Positions 54,098 through 63,793 of a DNA stretch of 64,000 bases are shown one piece after another. The stretch's first letter is position 1; each line of letters starts with the position of its first letter. Origin of the DNA: Heliopora coerulea (lineage: Eukaryota > Cnidaria > Anthozoa > Scleralcyonacea > Helioporidae); contig JASJOG010000062.1 of NCBI GenBank assembly GCA_030142905.1, forward strand, positions 496,001-560,000. Direction: 5' to 3'. Both the position numbers and the translations under genes were made by a program. The notes beneath the pieces are model-generated. The model saw only the letters and a program-made list of their open reading frames with translations. It made no database searches and had not been told where the DNA came from.

Positions 54098-57016
54098 ATG
54101 TCGAGAGCATGGTCACCAGATCTGAATCAATCTCTGATTGATAAAGTTCGCTCTGGTAAGTCTCCAACTCCGAAAGACCGACGAGATAGATCCTCTTATG
54201 GGTTCAACAAATCTGGTGAGGATGCAAAAAGTAGAATTCAAAAAGACATCCTCGAGAGTTTGAAAGAGGGTGATGGTATTCCGGCCCTAGTTTATCCTCA
54301 AGATTACATATTTGATATCGCACATTTTCGCGCAAACGGAAACCTCGGTGAGTTGATTGACGACATGTCCAACATTGCCAACCCTGAAGAGAAATTTGAA
54401 ATGGTGAAGTCAGAGAATAAGATACTTCGTGAAAGATTGCATAATGCCCTTCAACGAGAGATGAAAGCCATTAAAACCTTCCAGAGATTGGCGAACGAAA
54501 ACAGATTGCTGCTGCTTCGATTGAAGAAATACGAGAACATGAATAGAGAGACCCCAGAATTCGGTAAGTTATTAATTCTTCTAGATCATCGTTGAAATCC
54601 TCGGGAAAAACGTAATCAGGGATGTGCTTTATGTGGGGCGGGGAGGCGATATACTTCCCCAATAATTTCATAAACCGAAAAAGTCGATCAGTGCTTCCAA
54701 ACCTGAAAAAGTTTGTGTGGTCGTGAAAAGAACTGAAAGAATAACTTGGAAACCAAAAATTTTCCGAAAGTTGTTTTCTATAGCTAGAAGGAAGGCAAAT
54801 TAAAAGTTCTCCGGAACTTTTTTTCGAGTTTCTCTGGCGTAATAGCGAATGGAAAACTTGGTTGTGTACAAAAATATTCCCCGTCCCCAACACAACATAA
54901 CTAAAGAGTTCAGAAGTTGACCTCGACAAGCCATATATTGGAGGACTATCGAACAAGCCCTTTGAAAAAGTTGGTGAAAACTACTTGGCATCCCCCCAAG
55001 CCGTTTGGTCTGAGTACATCCCAGAACTTAGTGTGGAGTGATATTGCTCTTTCTAACAATCACGTTCTTTTTGCTGATATGATTAAATGTATTACTTTCT
55101 CCTAAGCCATCTACTTTTTATTCTTGTTTTTAAACCATTTCGTACGACACTATCGCAAACGAAATATTTTAAAAACAAGCGGAAGTCAATAGTGGAAAAT
55201 ATCTCGATAGATTGCTTGCCGTCGTTGCTAGTTATTTTTACTTTTCCTATGGTTGCTATTACTACTGCTACAGTTAATATTGCCACGGTTACAGTTGCCC
55301 TACTCTTGTTTTCGCGATTAGACTTGGACTCTCAGTCCTTCTCTTAATCTTGAACTCCGCCATCGCCTTGGTTTCCTATTTTGGTCTTCTTATTCTCTTC
55401 CCCTTCTCCTTATCATTGTCTTCCTACATCAAGCACGTATTCCGCGCGGTGAGTGCTTATTGAAGTCTGAAAGGTAGATCGTTAGAATAGCTAAATATCT
55501 TGTACAGACTTATAGCGCTTTAACTTGGCATTATTAGACAGGTCAGACTGGTCAGTTCAGGATCCGATAATTCCGAGATTAAGACCGATCAGAACGGAAA
55601 TTCAGACCCTAACTTACGAGGAAGTTCATTCTGGTCATAATCTTACAAATTTTCCGGGTGCAAATTACAATCGGAGAAAGAAGATAAGAGTCCATTAAAG
55701 GATTTTTAGGTGCAAACTCATGATATGAGACAACTTCAGAACATTTTAAAACATTAAAGTTTTTTGTTTATGAATTTATTTTAAAAATGTTCTGAAGTTG
55801 TCTCAAGCTTGGACTGGCTAACAGTGGCTATTGTGCCATCGCGCCACAGAACAATACCTGACTATTGTTCTATGGCACGATGGCAGAACGGCCAGTCCAA
55901 TACTGAGTTGTCTCCTATCATGAGTTTACGCTCTTATCTTTATTCTCCATTCTGGTCAAATATTTTTTGCCTTTTAAAAAACATTCGATTGTCGCATGAG
56001 CCTGCGGTACGTGATACATCAAACGATATGTCAAGGCTTCTGGTCTTTCCATGAACATCAGCTCTTCAATTACCGAATTGACCAGTCTAACATTGCTAAT
56101 GGAAATCGCCCTTAGTTTCTCTATGATGGTGATTACAAGAAATATATTAACATAATCTCATTATCACAGATAATTCTTATCAGAAGATTATCATTACTTT
56201 TATTAAAAGTACTTCTTTTACAATAATAATGTTAGTAATAATAATAATATCAGTAATAGCAATAATGATAATCATAATAATTGATTATTGATTATGTATT
56301 GTTAACTATAGATTATGGGTTAATAATTAAATGTTGTTGATTATTGATTATTCATTATCCGTTATACATTATCGTTTAGCCATTAGTCTTCATCTCTTAT
56401 CCAGTATCAATTATTAATTGTCATTTATTACCTATCAATTATTACTCACATTATCGTCCTTTTATAATTTCCTATTCTTGAAAAACTGTAGCTGTACATC
56501 GTAATCAAACTAACGTGGCTCTAATTTTCAATTGATAAACCTAACTTAGATGTGAATACTGAGGAGCCGTATAAATTAATGAATGGCAGCCTCTCGTCTT
56601 CCACGCGGAACCATAATGGTGAACACAGAAAACACGCCCAAATTACGTTGGATAATGCTAGAACAAACAACATGGCGAACAAAAGCACTTCGACATCTGA
56701 CCTCAGAGACAACGTACAGAACAAAAGCACCTCAACAGAAGATTTATCTTTGGAAGATCGTGTTACAAGGAGAACCTCGAATGTACAAACAAGCAACGCG
56801 AAGACCCAAGAATCTACAAAAATGATCACTTGTCAACTTCTCAACGATGAACTCCGTTCTTGTTCTCTTCAGCAACGCCGAGAATTGTTTAAAACGAACA
56901 GTTCTCCAAACATTCTTGAAGGTATATAACTTTTTAGTGACTTGTAGCCTAAGCCGGCTAAAGATGCAATTTTATCAATTATTGCCACAGTAACCATTTC
57001 AGAATTGGCTGCATGA
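54098..57016 (+). CDS. Uncharacterised coiled-coil protein, 3 exons (283 aa)
   Basis: I join 54098-54563, 56550-56921 and 57003-57016 (852 bases, 283 residues plus stop). All three parts stay in frame across two GT-AG introns: g/gtaagt…cttag/at and gaag/gtatat…tttcag/aa, both phase 1. The start ATG is preceded by aaacg. Residues 1-60 are charged and Ser/Arg-rich, 61-95 contain VYPQDYIFDIAHFRANGNLG, and about 96-150 form a predicted coiled coil rich in Lys, Glu, Leu and Arg (KSENKILRERLHNALQREMK). Exon 2 is Ser/Thr/Asn-rich low complexity with a repeated NKSTST motif. The last exon adds only EELAA before TGA. I do not recognise the family. Exon 1 is well supported by codon-like composition and a strong donor; the tiny last exon is the weakest part. 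Confidence 0.6.
55673..55948. mobile_element. Complex foldback (MITE-like) in intron 1 of the coiled-coil gene
   Basis: The outer tips GGAGAAAGAAGATAAGAG (55673-55690) and, inverted, GGAGAATAAAGATAAGAG (55948-55931) are followed inward by CAAACTCATGATATGAGACA and its inverted partner. Two inner hairpins are nested: GACAACTTCAGAACATTTT with its complement at about 55783-55804, and ATTGTGCCATCG…CAGAACAAT with ATTGTTCTATGGCACGATGG. The element is non-coding, about 276 bp. Confidence 0.75.
56150..56460. repeat. A+T-rich TTATTA/ATTATTG simple-repeat-like tract
   Basis: Irregular attatt, aataat and gattatt units with almost no G/C. It lies in intron 1 of the coiled-coil gene. Confidence 0.75.
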
Positions 57017-57076
57017 ACGTTTGCTTGACTTTATCTGCCTTTCGCAATCAGCTTGACCACATTCGTACTAGGCAAC

Positions 57077-57656
57077 TTAGGGGCTGTTTATATGGTCTCG
57101 ATATACCTGGACATCCCAGACAACCATATGAATTTTATCCCCGGTTTATATGCAATAAAGAAAATGCATTTAATAAAGAGCTAAAAGCGTGGGAAACTGT
57201 ACAAAATGGAGACCGAAAAATGATTTTCCGCTTAATTGTACATGTTATTTTATTTAGCAAGTTATTTCAGCTACATAGGATTCTATTTTCTCGTGCAGTG
57301 TACATCAAAACATAAAGTGACGTTTGTGTCACCATTTTGGAGGCTTCAAATGCTCTTCCACGGCTCCAGACGTTCTTTTGAATTGTTTATAGCATGCGCA
57401 GTTCAGTCCATTTAATCCCGGTTGATTGAGATATCCCACCATTTCACGTTTATATGGACGAGAATTCATCCCGCCTAGACGAGATACCGGTTGTTTTAAC
57501 CGAGATTCCGGTTAGGTGGGATGTCCCGGTTAACCGGGACAAGAAGTTGTTCTCCATATAAACACAAATTAAAAATATCAGGAGGTTGTAGACAGACCCG
57601 AGATCCCAGGTGCCTGAGATATCCCAGCCAACCGGGATCATGTAAACAGGCCCTAA
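57077..57656. mobile_element. MITE-like element with TTAGGG(G/C)CTGTTTA ends
   Basis: The left end TTAGGGGCTGTTTATATGG (57077-57095) and the inverted right end TTAGGGCCTGTTTACATGA (57656-57638) match. The interior is rich in ATCCCGG/CCGGGAT-type complementary motifs (57415-57640), giving several possible hairpins. The middle (57160-57400) looks unrelated and may be an insertion. No transposase frame is present. Confidence 0.65.
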
Positions 57657-59939
57657 AGGGCAAATAGGGTTGTACAACCAAATGTGACCCAACAGGCAAA
57701 AACATACTTTAATGATATTCCGTCAAAACGGCGCCAAAAATGGATGGTAAATGGATTAAAAACGGTCTAGAAAAAGCGTTTAAACGACTTTGCCAAGCGC
57801 TTAAACCGCACGGCTAAATAACCACCAGGTTGTTGAGTTAGGCTAAGCTGATAGTTGTACTAAATTTGCGACGTTTCAATGGACAAAAAAAATTAACGCA
57901 GGCTGCCTCCCACTGCTTTGTTTTTTGTCAACAGGCTAACAGTCGTTTATAGTCAAACAGATTTACTTCTAAGTTACAAATTGTAGCATTGATGCAAATA
58001 TTCAGTATTTTCGTTTCAACAGCTGAGGTTAGGTATTATTGAGTTCCATATGAGTTATAAGAGTGTCAACAAGTAATAACGGGGATTAACGCCTGAAATG
58101 GGCAGACTTGATTGTTTTGAATGCGATCACAGCCAAGCATAGGCAATGATTGCTATTTGGTACTTTTTTCTAACACGGAACATCCATAACTTCAATTAGG
58201 GCGCACTGAAACACGGGCATGGAAACGAGCACTGGTTGGGTTGATCTATGTATGTGTGATTCATCAGAGTACTGGCAAGAGCGCGCTTATGACTCGAAAT
58301 CCATAGTATATAAGCCAAGCAATGGCGAAAGAAAACAACACTTTTTGAAAAACACTCATTTAAAAGAGGCAGGCACTTATTCTACTTAAATTTTAATAAC
58401 TGTTTTGTAATTAGTATTCTTTAAAATCGAATTTCCATGCATACTTTTGGGAAAAGCCAAAAACAACGGAAGTTAAGAGGAGAATTGTACAATAAGTAGT
58501 TTAATATTTTCGTCCCACTTCACAATTATATCAGGAGCGCACGGACTTAAAATTTCGCTTACTAATGCACAGGGCGCTCCAAAAAGACGGGTAAAATTAT
58601 TCTGCATTCAATTGATGTAGTGACGTCACAGCGACAAGTGCCGAAACATGTCAAAAAATTCTCGGACAGCCTCCGTACTGCGCTCAAAATTCTCCTTGGA
58701 TTTTAACAGTCCAACATATGGACACGATGATTGAACTATTGGAAAGAAATATTTACTTATTGTAACGTACCTATGTATAGACATGCAAGGTCCGCGCAGG
58801 GGCGGGTGGAGGGGCCTTAGCGCCCTCCCACTTTTCAGTGCAGTTAAAAGATAAGAGAGTCTGAAAAAGTTGCAGTCACAGGCAGACCTTTTCTAAGATA
58901 GAGGAATCTTCAGAGTACTCGGGATGACGTGCTCAATCTTAATATTCGTTCAATAGAAACGTCGCCAGTTGCAAGCGATAGTAAGCTAGCACCTCATCTA
59001 TTCTAGGATATTCCATAATAACCTCTCTTATTGAATAACTTTCCCGATTGTGATGATAGCTTATCGTAGGTTTCAACTGCAACATTTGCTTTTGCGCGTT
59101 GAGATTCTCCAGTTAGATAAATTCTCGCAGGAAAATCTGTCAGTCTAAAGCTCTACAATGTTTTTAAATTCTTGAACTCAGGCTAGGCTTACTTTGGCAG
59201 CGTAAGAAATTCGTGAAATTTTCTCTGCTGAATAGAAAGTAAGGATTGCCGGCTATTGCACATTTATAACACATTAATTTTTGTAGTTCACAGCTCGATC
59301 CTGGTTAATATGACAAAAACGGTTAAAAGACGTCTTTGAATTGTCATGTATAAAGATGAGATGGACTAAAAATCATTATTTGATCCTGCTTATAATCTTC
59401 ATGGCATTTGTTAAAATGTCTCTCGAAATCCAGGATATAGAATCTCGTAGCTTTAAAAAATAGAAGATTTCTCTGGGAAGTGCCTGGCACACCGCCCCTG
59501 GAGGTTTCATGCTCCTTTGGTGCTGGTCATACTAGGATCCATTTAGCCCCCACTTTGAAATCTACTCCGCGGGCCTTGACATGCCATTGAAGAATCTTTT
59601 CCAACGTAATAACAACAGCCTATTCAACAAGCCTCGTGTTTTCACTAACTTCCAATACATGGCCACTCGTGAAGATTTCAGTAAGGTCAGCAGTTCTCAC
59701 CTTACACTGAGTATTTTGTGACGAGTTCGGTATTCTTCCTGACTTTCCCCAGCCCTTTTCAGCTGACAAATCTATTTAACTGAAACAAGACAGCCTTCTG
59801 TTGCAACGAACCTGATAATCGACAGCATCATCCATCTGAATTCTTTCACAAACACTTTAAAATATCAACCACTTATCCATCTGCTTTCTCATCTATGATA
59901 AGATTTATTAAAACACTTCAAAGCTGCTTAGCGACAAGT
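57657..59939. other. No recognised gene
   Basis: Unassigned DNA without open frames of note on either strand. Confidence 0.5.
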
Positions 59940-60096
59940 CTAAAGGCTGTTTTCCACTAAGCGAATTTTATCGCGCAGAGCGACATTTCTTTGTGTAAAT
60001 TGAATAGGCTTCTCATTCGTGAAAGTCCAAAGCCTATCAGACAAACGGAAAAGTCACTTCGCATGATAAAATTTGCCTAATGGAAACCAGCCTTAA
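59940..60096. mobile_element. Short MITE with ~38-bp TIRs
   Basis: The left end (ctaaaggctgttttccacta then agcgaattttatc) and the inverted right end (ttaaggctggtttccatta then ggcaaattttatc) match, with several substitutions. The total is about 157 bp, non-coding. Confidence 0.75.
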
Positions 60097-60499
60097 GTTA
60101 ATGGTTAACGGCAAACAAGTCTGACTTTCATATAAATTACAAAGACTTTCCGAACGAACTGTCGGAGTGACGTGACTACATCAACTGAATGCAGAATAGT
60201 CTCACCCGCTCTAAAACATGGGCATGGAAACGGCAGTGGGAGCCTTGATCTATGTGTGATGCAGGGAACCACCGTATATCATTGATTGATGCGCTCCAAG
60301 TGTAATCAGGAATTAGAACAAAACATTCAACGAATAAAAAATAAAACATATTCCGAAAAATAGTGTCATCTTGTAAACTCAAGACTCGAGTTACATAAGA
60401 GACGAAAGTGAAATGGTGATATTTCGATTTCATTACAAAATCATCTTCAGACCAAGTGACCTTACATAAACATTTCTAGGCCTTTACACAAAAAAATAG

Positions 60500-60888
60500 T
60501 GATGTTCACTCTTATAATACAACAAAAAAAAGACAATGTTCGTCTCCCGGCAGTTAAACGAAATTACGGAAAGCAACGTCTGCTATATCAGTGTCTTAAA
60601 AGATGGAATAATTTGGATAAATCTTTACGTTATATGAAATCACTTTAAATTTTCAAACAAACCGTTAAGACTTTTACTAACTGCTGAACACGAACTTTCT
60701 ATCTATTTAATATGTTTTTAGTAATCTTATATAATTTATGTCTAGTTGTATGTTTTATAGTTATGTATAACAATTTAGGTTTTTATGTTAATTATATTGT
60801 ATGTAATTTCTAGGGCCTCACTGAAAAACACTTCGGTGATGTGAGAACCCTGGTAAAATATTATTATTATTATTATTATTATTACATG
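60500..60888 (+). mobile_element. 5'-truncated LINE 3' end (CR1/L2-type)
   Basis: A short frame at about 60553-60640 reads VKRNYGKQRLLYQCLKRWNN and continues LDKSLRYMKSL before a stop. This resembles the extreme C-terminus of LINE ORF2 proteins (YGK…LWN.L pattern, then a Phe-Lys helix). It is followed by a ~200-base 3' UTR ending ctcactgaaaaacacttcgg, gtgagaaccctggtaaaat and a (TTA)n tail (60860-60885), the expected 3' terminus. The rest of the element is absent, as in typical 5'-truncated insertions. Confidence 0.65.
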
Positions 60889-60946
60889 AACCGTGATTAC
60901 ATCATCGGTGTGGTAGGTGGTGATAACAGGATGTGATAGAGCAGTG

Positions 60947-61594
60947 TTAAGGATGAATAGGAAAGCTGATAGAAGTACATCTAGGTGAAAAAAGACAACT
61001 CATTGCTAGCCTTAAGTTAAGACCCGAGTTGAGTTCTAGTTTAATAAACTTAATGTGCAGTGTTTCTATAATTAAAAGTTGATTGGTGTTACTAGACTTA
61101 TTTGAATAGAGAATTTTATAACTATTAAATTTGAGATCTTTCATGAATAAGGTTAAGTCTGAAGGATAAGAAAGATTATTGAGTCTATCGTATTGGTGAC
61201 AGAAGTTGGCAATGAATTGGGCAACCGCACTGGTGATGTGCGGAGTGGCATGCTCGGAAAGGCGTTTGTGGAGACAGCGATCAGTTTTACCCATATAAGA
61301 TTTATTGCAGCCAGGACAAGTGATCTGGTAAACAAGATTACTGTGGGAGAAATTAGGAATTTTATCTTTGTTGGAAATGAAGTATGAGATTTTCTTAGTG
61401 TCGTAAATAACGATGAGTTTAACCGGCTTACTCATGAAAGCAGCGTCGGATTTTTTTTAGACAGGAGTTGACGAGATTTTCGCTTCGTTTGCCGAGATAA
61501 GGAATGCGGATCCATTGCTTAGGCAAATTGTCATCATCAGGTGGATTTTCAGTTGAAAGAGATTTGTTTTTGTATTTGCGTTTGAGTGTGTTAC
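60947..61594 (-). pseudogene. PLE2 GIY-YIG endonuclease end (left, inverted copy)
   Basis: The minus-strand open frame 61435-60947 encodes MSKPVKLIVIYDTKKISYF, then the GIY-YIG nuclease (LVYQITCPGCNKSYMGKTD with HKRLSEHA). The preceding block (KQWIRIPYLGKRSENLVNSC, about 61530-61465) is in another frame. A run of eight A's (seen as T's at 61449-61456 in plus orientation) is the likely frameshift site. The same run is present in the right arm. There is no start of its own; it is a fragment of the PLE polyprotein. Confidence 0.82.
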
Positions 61595-61598
61595 TTAA

Positions 61599-62490
61599 AC
61601 ACGGAGCGACGCTATAAAAGGGTAAGCTCCTCCCACATTTCTAGCTTCGTATGGCGGTTGCATGTTTCAAAACGGCGGACACTTCGAAGCGTGACTGAAC
61701 TGGACAGCGTAGAGCTCCACAAGCGTGTCCTAAGAGCCTAAAGCTTACGGAAATACTTTTAAAATGTGTTTTTAAAATACAGCTAAACAATATATAAAGC
61801 AATAAATGGCTGAACATGCCACATTTACTGATTTTTCTGGTTGTTATACATCGTATTATAATCATTCGAGACGTCCTGCGCATCTTCATTCACTTATAGT
61901 CATCCTACCCGGGCAGTGTTTGGGCACGATTCACATTTTATTACGTCTACGATGTGTCATAGCCATCTGTATTCTTTTTGGCGCATACTTGAAGCTTGTA
62001 ATATAATAAATATGAACAAAAGCTGGCGCCACTTTCAAATTCATTTGTGGCAAACATGCTCGGTTGCTCTCATCCAACAGCTCGGACATCTACCTCTGCG
62101 CAAAGCAGAACTCCGCGTTCTTCGGGGCTTAGCAAGTATGATCGCAATAAAGCCTACTACCAGAAGAATAAAAGTGCAATTAAAGAGAGCAAGGCCTACT
62201 ACGGCTTCAAAATGGAAGTGAAACGCGATGAGGAAGAGCGCTTGGTAGAAGTACGTAAAAAGATCAACACCGTGAGGAATCAGTTACTGTCCAACGGAAA
62301 ACCGGCAGGAAATATTGAAGTGATGGAATTGCTCTTGGATTGTTGGCTCAGTCAAAACAGTTCAAATGGCCAACAGGCGCAAAATACTATCCAGGCAGCA
62401 ACGTCTTTGCAAACAAATTCATCTCCTATATTCTCAATTGAACGTGATATTCGTCCACCGGAAATTAGTCCAAACTCAATTGACCAATAA
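61599..62490 (+). mobile_element. E2 transposon, left copy (lacks its 3' end)
   Basis: Begins ACACGGAGCGACGCTATAAA after TTAA (61595-61598). It contains the E2 ORF and stops at its TAA, where PLE sequence takes over (aaccttccgat). The 3' terminal inverted repeat and ~70 bases are missing compared with the right copy. Confidence 0.8.
62047..62490 (+). CDS. E2 147-residue ORF, left copy
   Basis: MANMLGCSHPTARTSTSAQS at the N-terminus, then a Lys/Tyr-rich basic helix (KYDRNKAYYQKNKSAIKESK) and a charged, probably helical region to about residue 80. A Leu-rich segment (VMELLLDCWL, about 92-101) and a Ser/Gln-rich tail follow. I recognise no domain. The basic repeat resembles the YxKNKxxIKE patterns seen near transposon-encoded DNA-binding regions, which is only suggestive. 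Its stop coincides with the palindrome arm end. An alternative upstream exon beginning at ATG 61807 is possible. Confidence 0.5.
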   Translation: MANMLGCSHPTARTSTSAQSRTPRSSGLSKYDRNKAYYQKNKSAIKESKAYYGFKMEVKRDEEERLVEVRKKINTVRNQLLSNGKPAGNIEVMELLLDCWLSQNSSNGQQAQNTIQAATSLQTNSSPIFSIERDIRPPEISPNSIDQ

Positions 62491-62822
62491 AACCTTCCGA
62501 TATTCCTGTAGTATTAGCTAAATTTAACGAATTTGATAAGAATCTAAAATTTACGGCAGACACATTTCCTGATGGCGTTATCCACTTCCTGGATATCCAA
62601 ATTTCGGTCGATGGTACTGATGTTTACCCTAAAGATACGCACACCGGTCAGTACACTCACTTCTCTAGTTTTGAACCTTTTTCAAGCAAAACTGCTTGGA
62701 TAAAATCACTTTTCTACCGCACCTTTAAAATATGCAGCACTAAAAACCTTTTTGAAAAACAAATCAGTACCTTAAAATCTTCCATGCCATGGAACGGTTA
62801 TCCCAACAATATCAAAAATGAT
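62491..62822 (+). pseudogene. PLE2 reverse-transcriptase segment (palindrome centre)
   Basis: A continuous plus frame reads DIPVVLAKFNEFDKNLKFTA, then GVIHFLDIQISVDG, a YTHFSSFEP block, WIKSLFYRTFKICS and NGYPNNIKNDL. This is the region between RT motif C and the nuclease in Penelope-like proteins (compare the LAFLDTIITRQHGKLNVDVY block in PLE1). The upstream RT motifs are absent; they are replaced by the inverted arm. The frame is cut by E2 at TTAA and resumes at 63794 (LKRKYKNKSL-like). Confidence 0.78.
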
Positions 62823-62826
62823 TTAA

Positions 62827-63789
62827 ACACGGAGCGATCGCATAAGAAGAGGCTGAGTTTCTCAGCCTGTCAATTATGATTAAGGAAAGGTCGCATGTTA
62901 TTGGTCAATTGAGTTTGGACTAATTTCCGGTGGACGAATATCACGTTCAATTGAGAATATAGGAGATGAATTTGTTTGCAAAGACGTTGCTGCCTGGATA
63001 GTATTTTGCGCCTGTTGGCCATTTGAACTGTTTTGACTGAGCCAACAATCCAAGAGCAATTCCATCACTTCAATATTTCCTGCCGGTTTTCCGTTGGACA
63101 GTAACTGATTCCTCACGGTGTTGATCTTTTTACGTACTTCTACCAAGCGCTCTTCCTCATCGCGTTTCACTTCCATTTTGAAGCCGTAGTAGGCCTTGCT
63201 CTCTTTAATTGCACTTTTATTCTTCTGGTAGTAGGCTTTATTGCGATCATACTTGCTAAGCCCCGAAGAACGCGGATTTCTGCTTTGCGCAGAGGTAGAT
63301 GTCCGAGCTGTTGGATGAGAGCAACCGAGCATGTTTGCCACAAATGAATTTGAAAGTGGCGCCAGCTTTTGTTCATATTTATTATATTACAAGCTTCAAG
63401 TATGCGCCAAAAAGAATACAGATGGCTATGACACATCGTAGACGTAATAAAATGTGAATCGTGCCCAAACACTGCCCGGGTAGGATGACTATAAGTGAAT
63501 GAAGATGCGCAGGACGTCTCGAATGATTATAATACGATGTATAACAATCAGAAAAATCAGTAAATGTGGCATGTTCAGCCATTTATTGCTTTATATATTG
63601 TTTAGCTGTATTTTAAAAACACATTTTAAAAGTATTTCCGTAAGCTTTAGGCTCTTAGGACACGCTTGTGGAGCTCTACGCTGTCCAGTTCAGTCACGCT
63701 TCGAAGTGTCCGCCGTTTTGAAACATGCAACCGCCATACGAAGCTAGAAATGTGGGAGGAGCTTACCCTTTTATAGCGTCGCTCCGTGT
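62827..63789 (-). mobile_element. E2: 963-bp TTAA-flanked DNA transposon, complete copy
   Basis: The terminal inverted repeat ACACGGAGCGA occurs at both ends, with TTAA immediately outside each (62823-62826 and 63790-63793). TTAA target duplications are typical of piggyBac and Kolobok superfamilies, but the ends do not match the piggyBac CCC start. It has a TATAAAAG box ~15 bases inside the 5' end and a 147-codon ORF. No DDE transposase is present, so it is non-autonomous, or its protein is of an unrecognised type. It is inserted in the PLE2 reading frame after the NGYPNNIKNDL segment. Confidence 0.72.
62898..63341 (-). CDS. E2 147-residue ORF, right copy
   Basis: Identical to the left copy except for one residue (Asn instead of Thr at position 22). 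It stays open over its whole length in both copies, but the copies are so recent that this says little about selection. It lies within the complete E2 element and downstream of the TATAAAAG box at about 63768-63775 (minus strand). Confidence 0.5.
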   Translation of the reverse strand: MANMLGCSHPTARTSTSAQSRNPRSSGLSKYDRNKAYYQKNKSAIKESKAYYGFKMEVKRDEEERLVEVRKKINTVRNQLLSNGKPAGNIEVMELLLDCWLSQNSSNGQQAQNTIQAATSLQTNSSPIFSIERDIRPPEISPNSIDQ

Positions 63790-63793
63790 TTAA

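Larger units (their letters stand above)
61388..62490 (+). repeat. Left arm of 1.1-kb palindrome
   Basis: Inverted copy of 62898-64000, symmetric about position 62694. The inner end of the arm falls exactly at the stop codon of the E2 ORF (TAA 62488-62490). The outer end is set only by the window edge; the match may continue outward on the right. Confidence 0.93.

Noticed and set aside
62827..63789. E2 as a piggyBac element
   Set aside because: The TTAA flanks fit, but the ends start ACACGG rather than CCC and no piggyBac-type transposase is present; superfamily left open.
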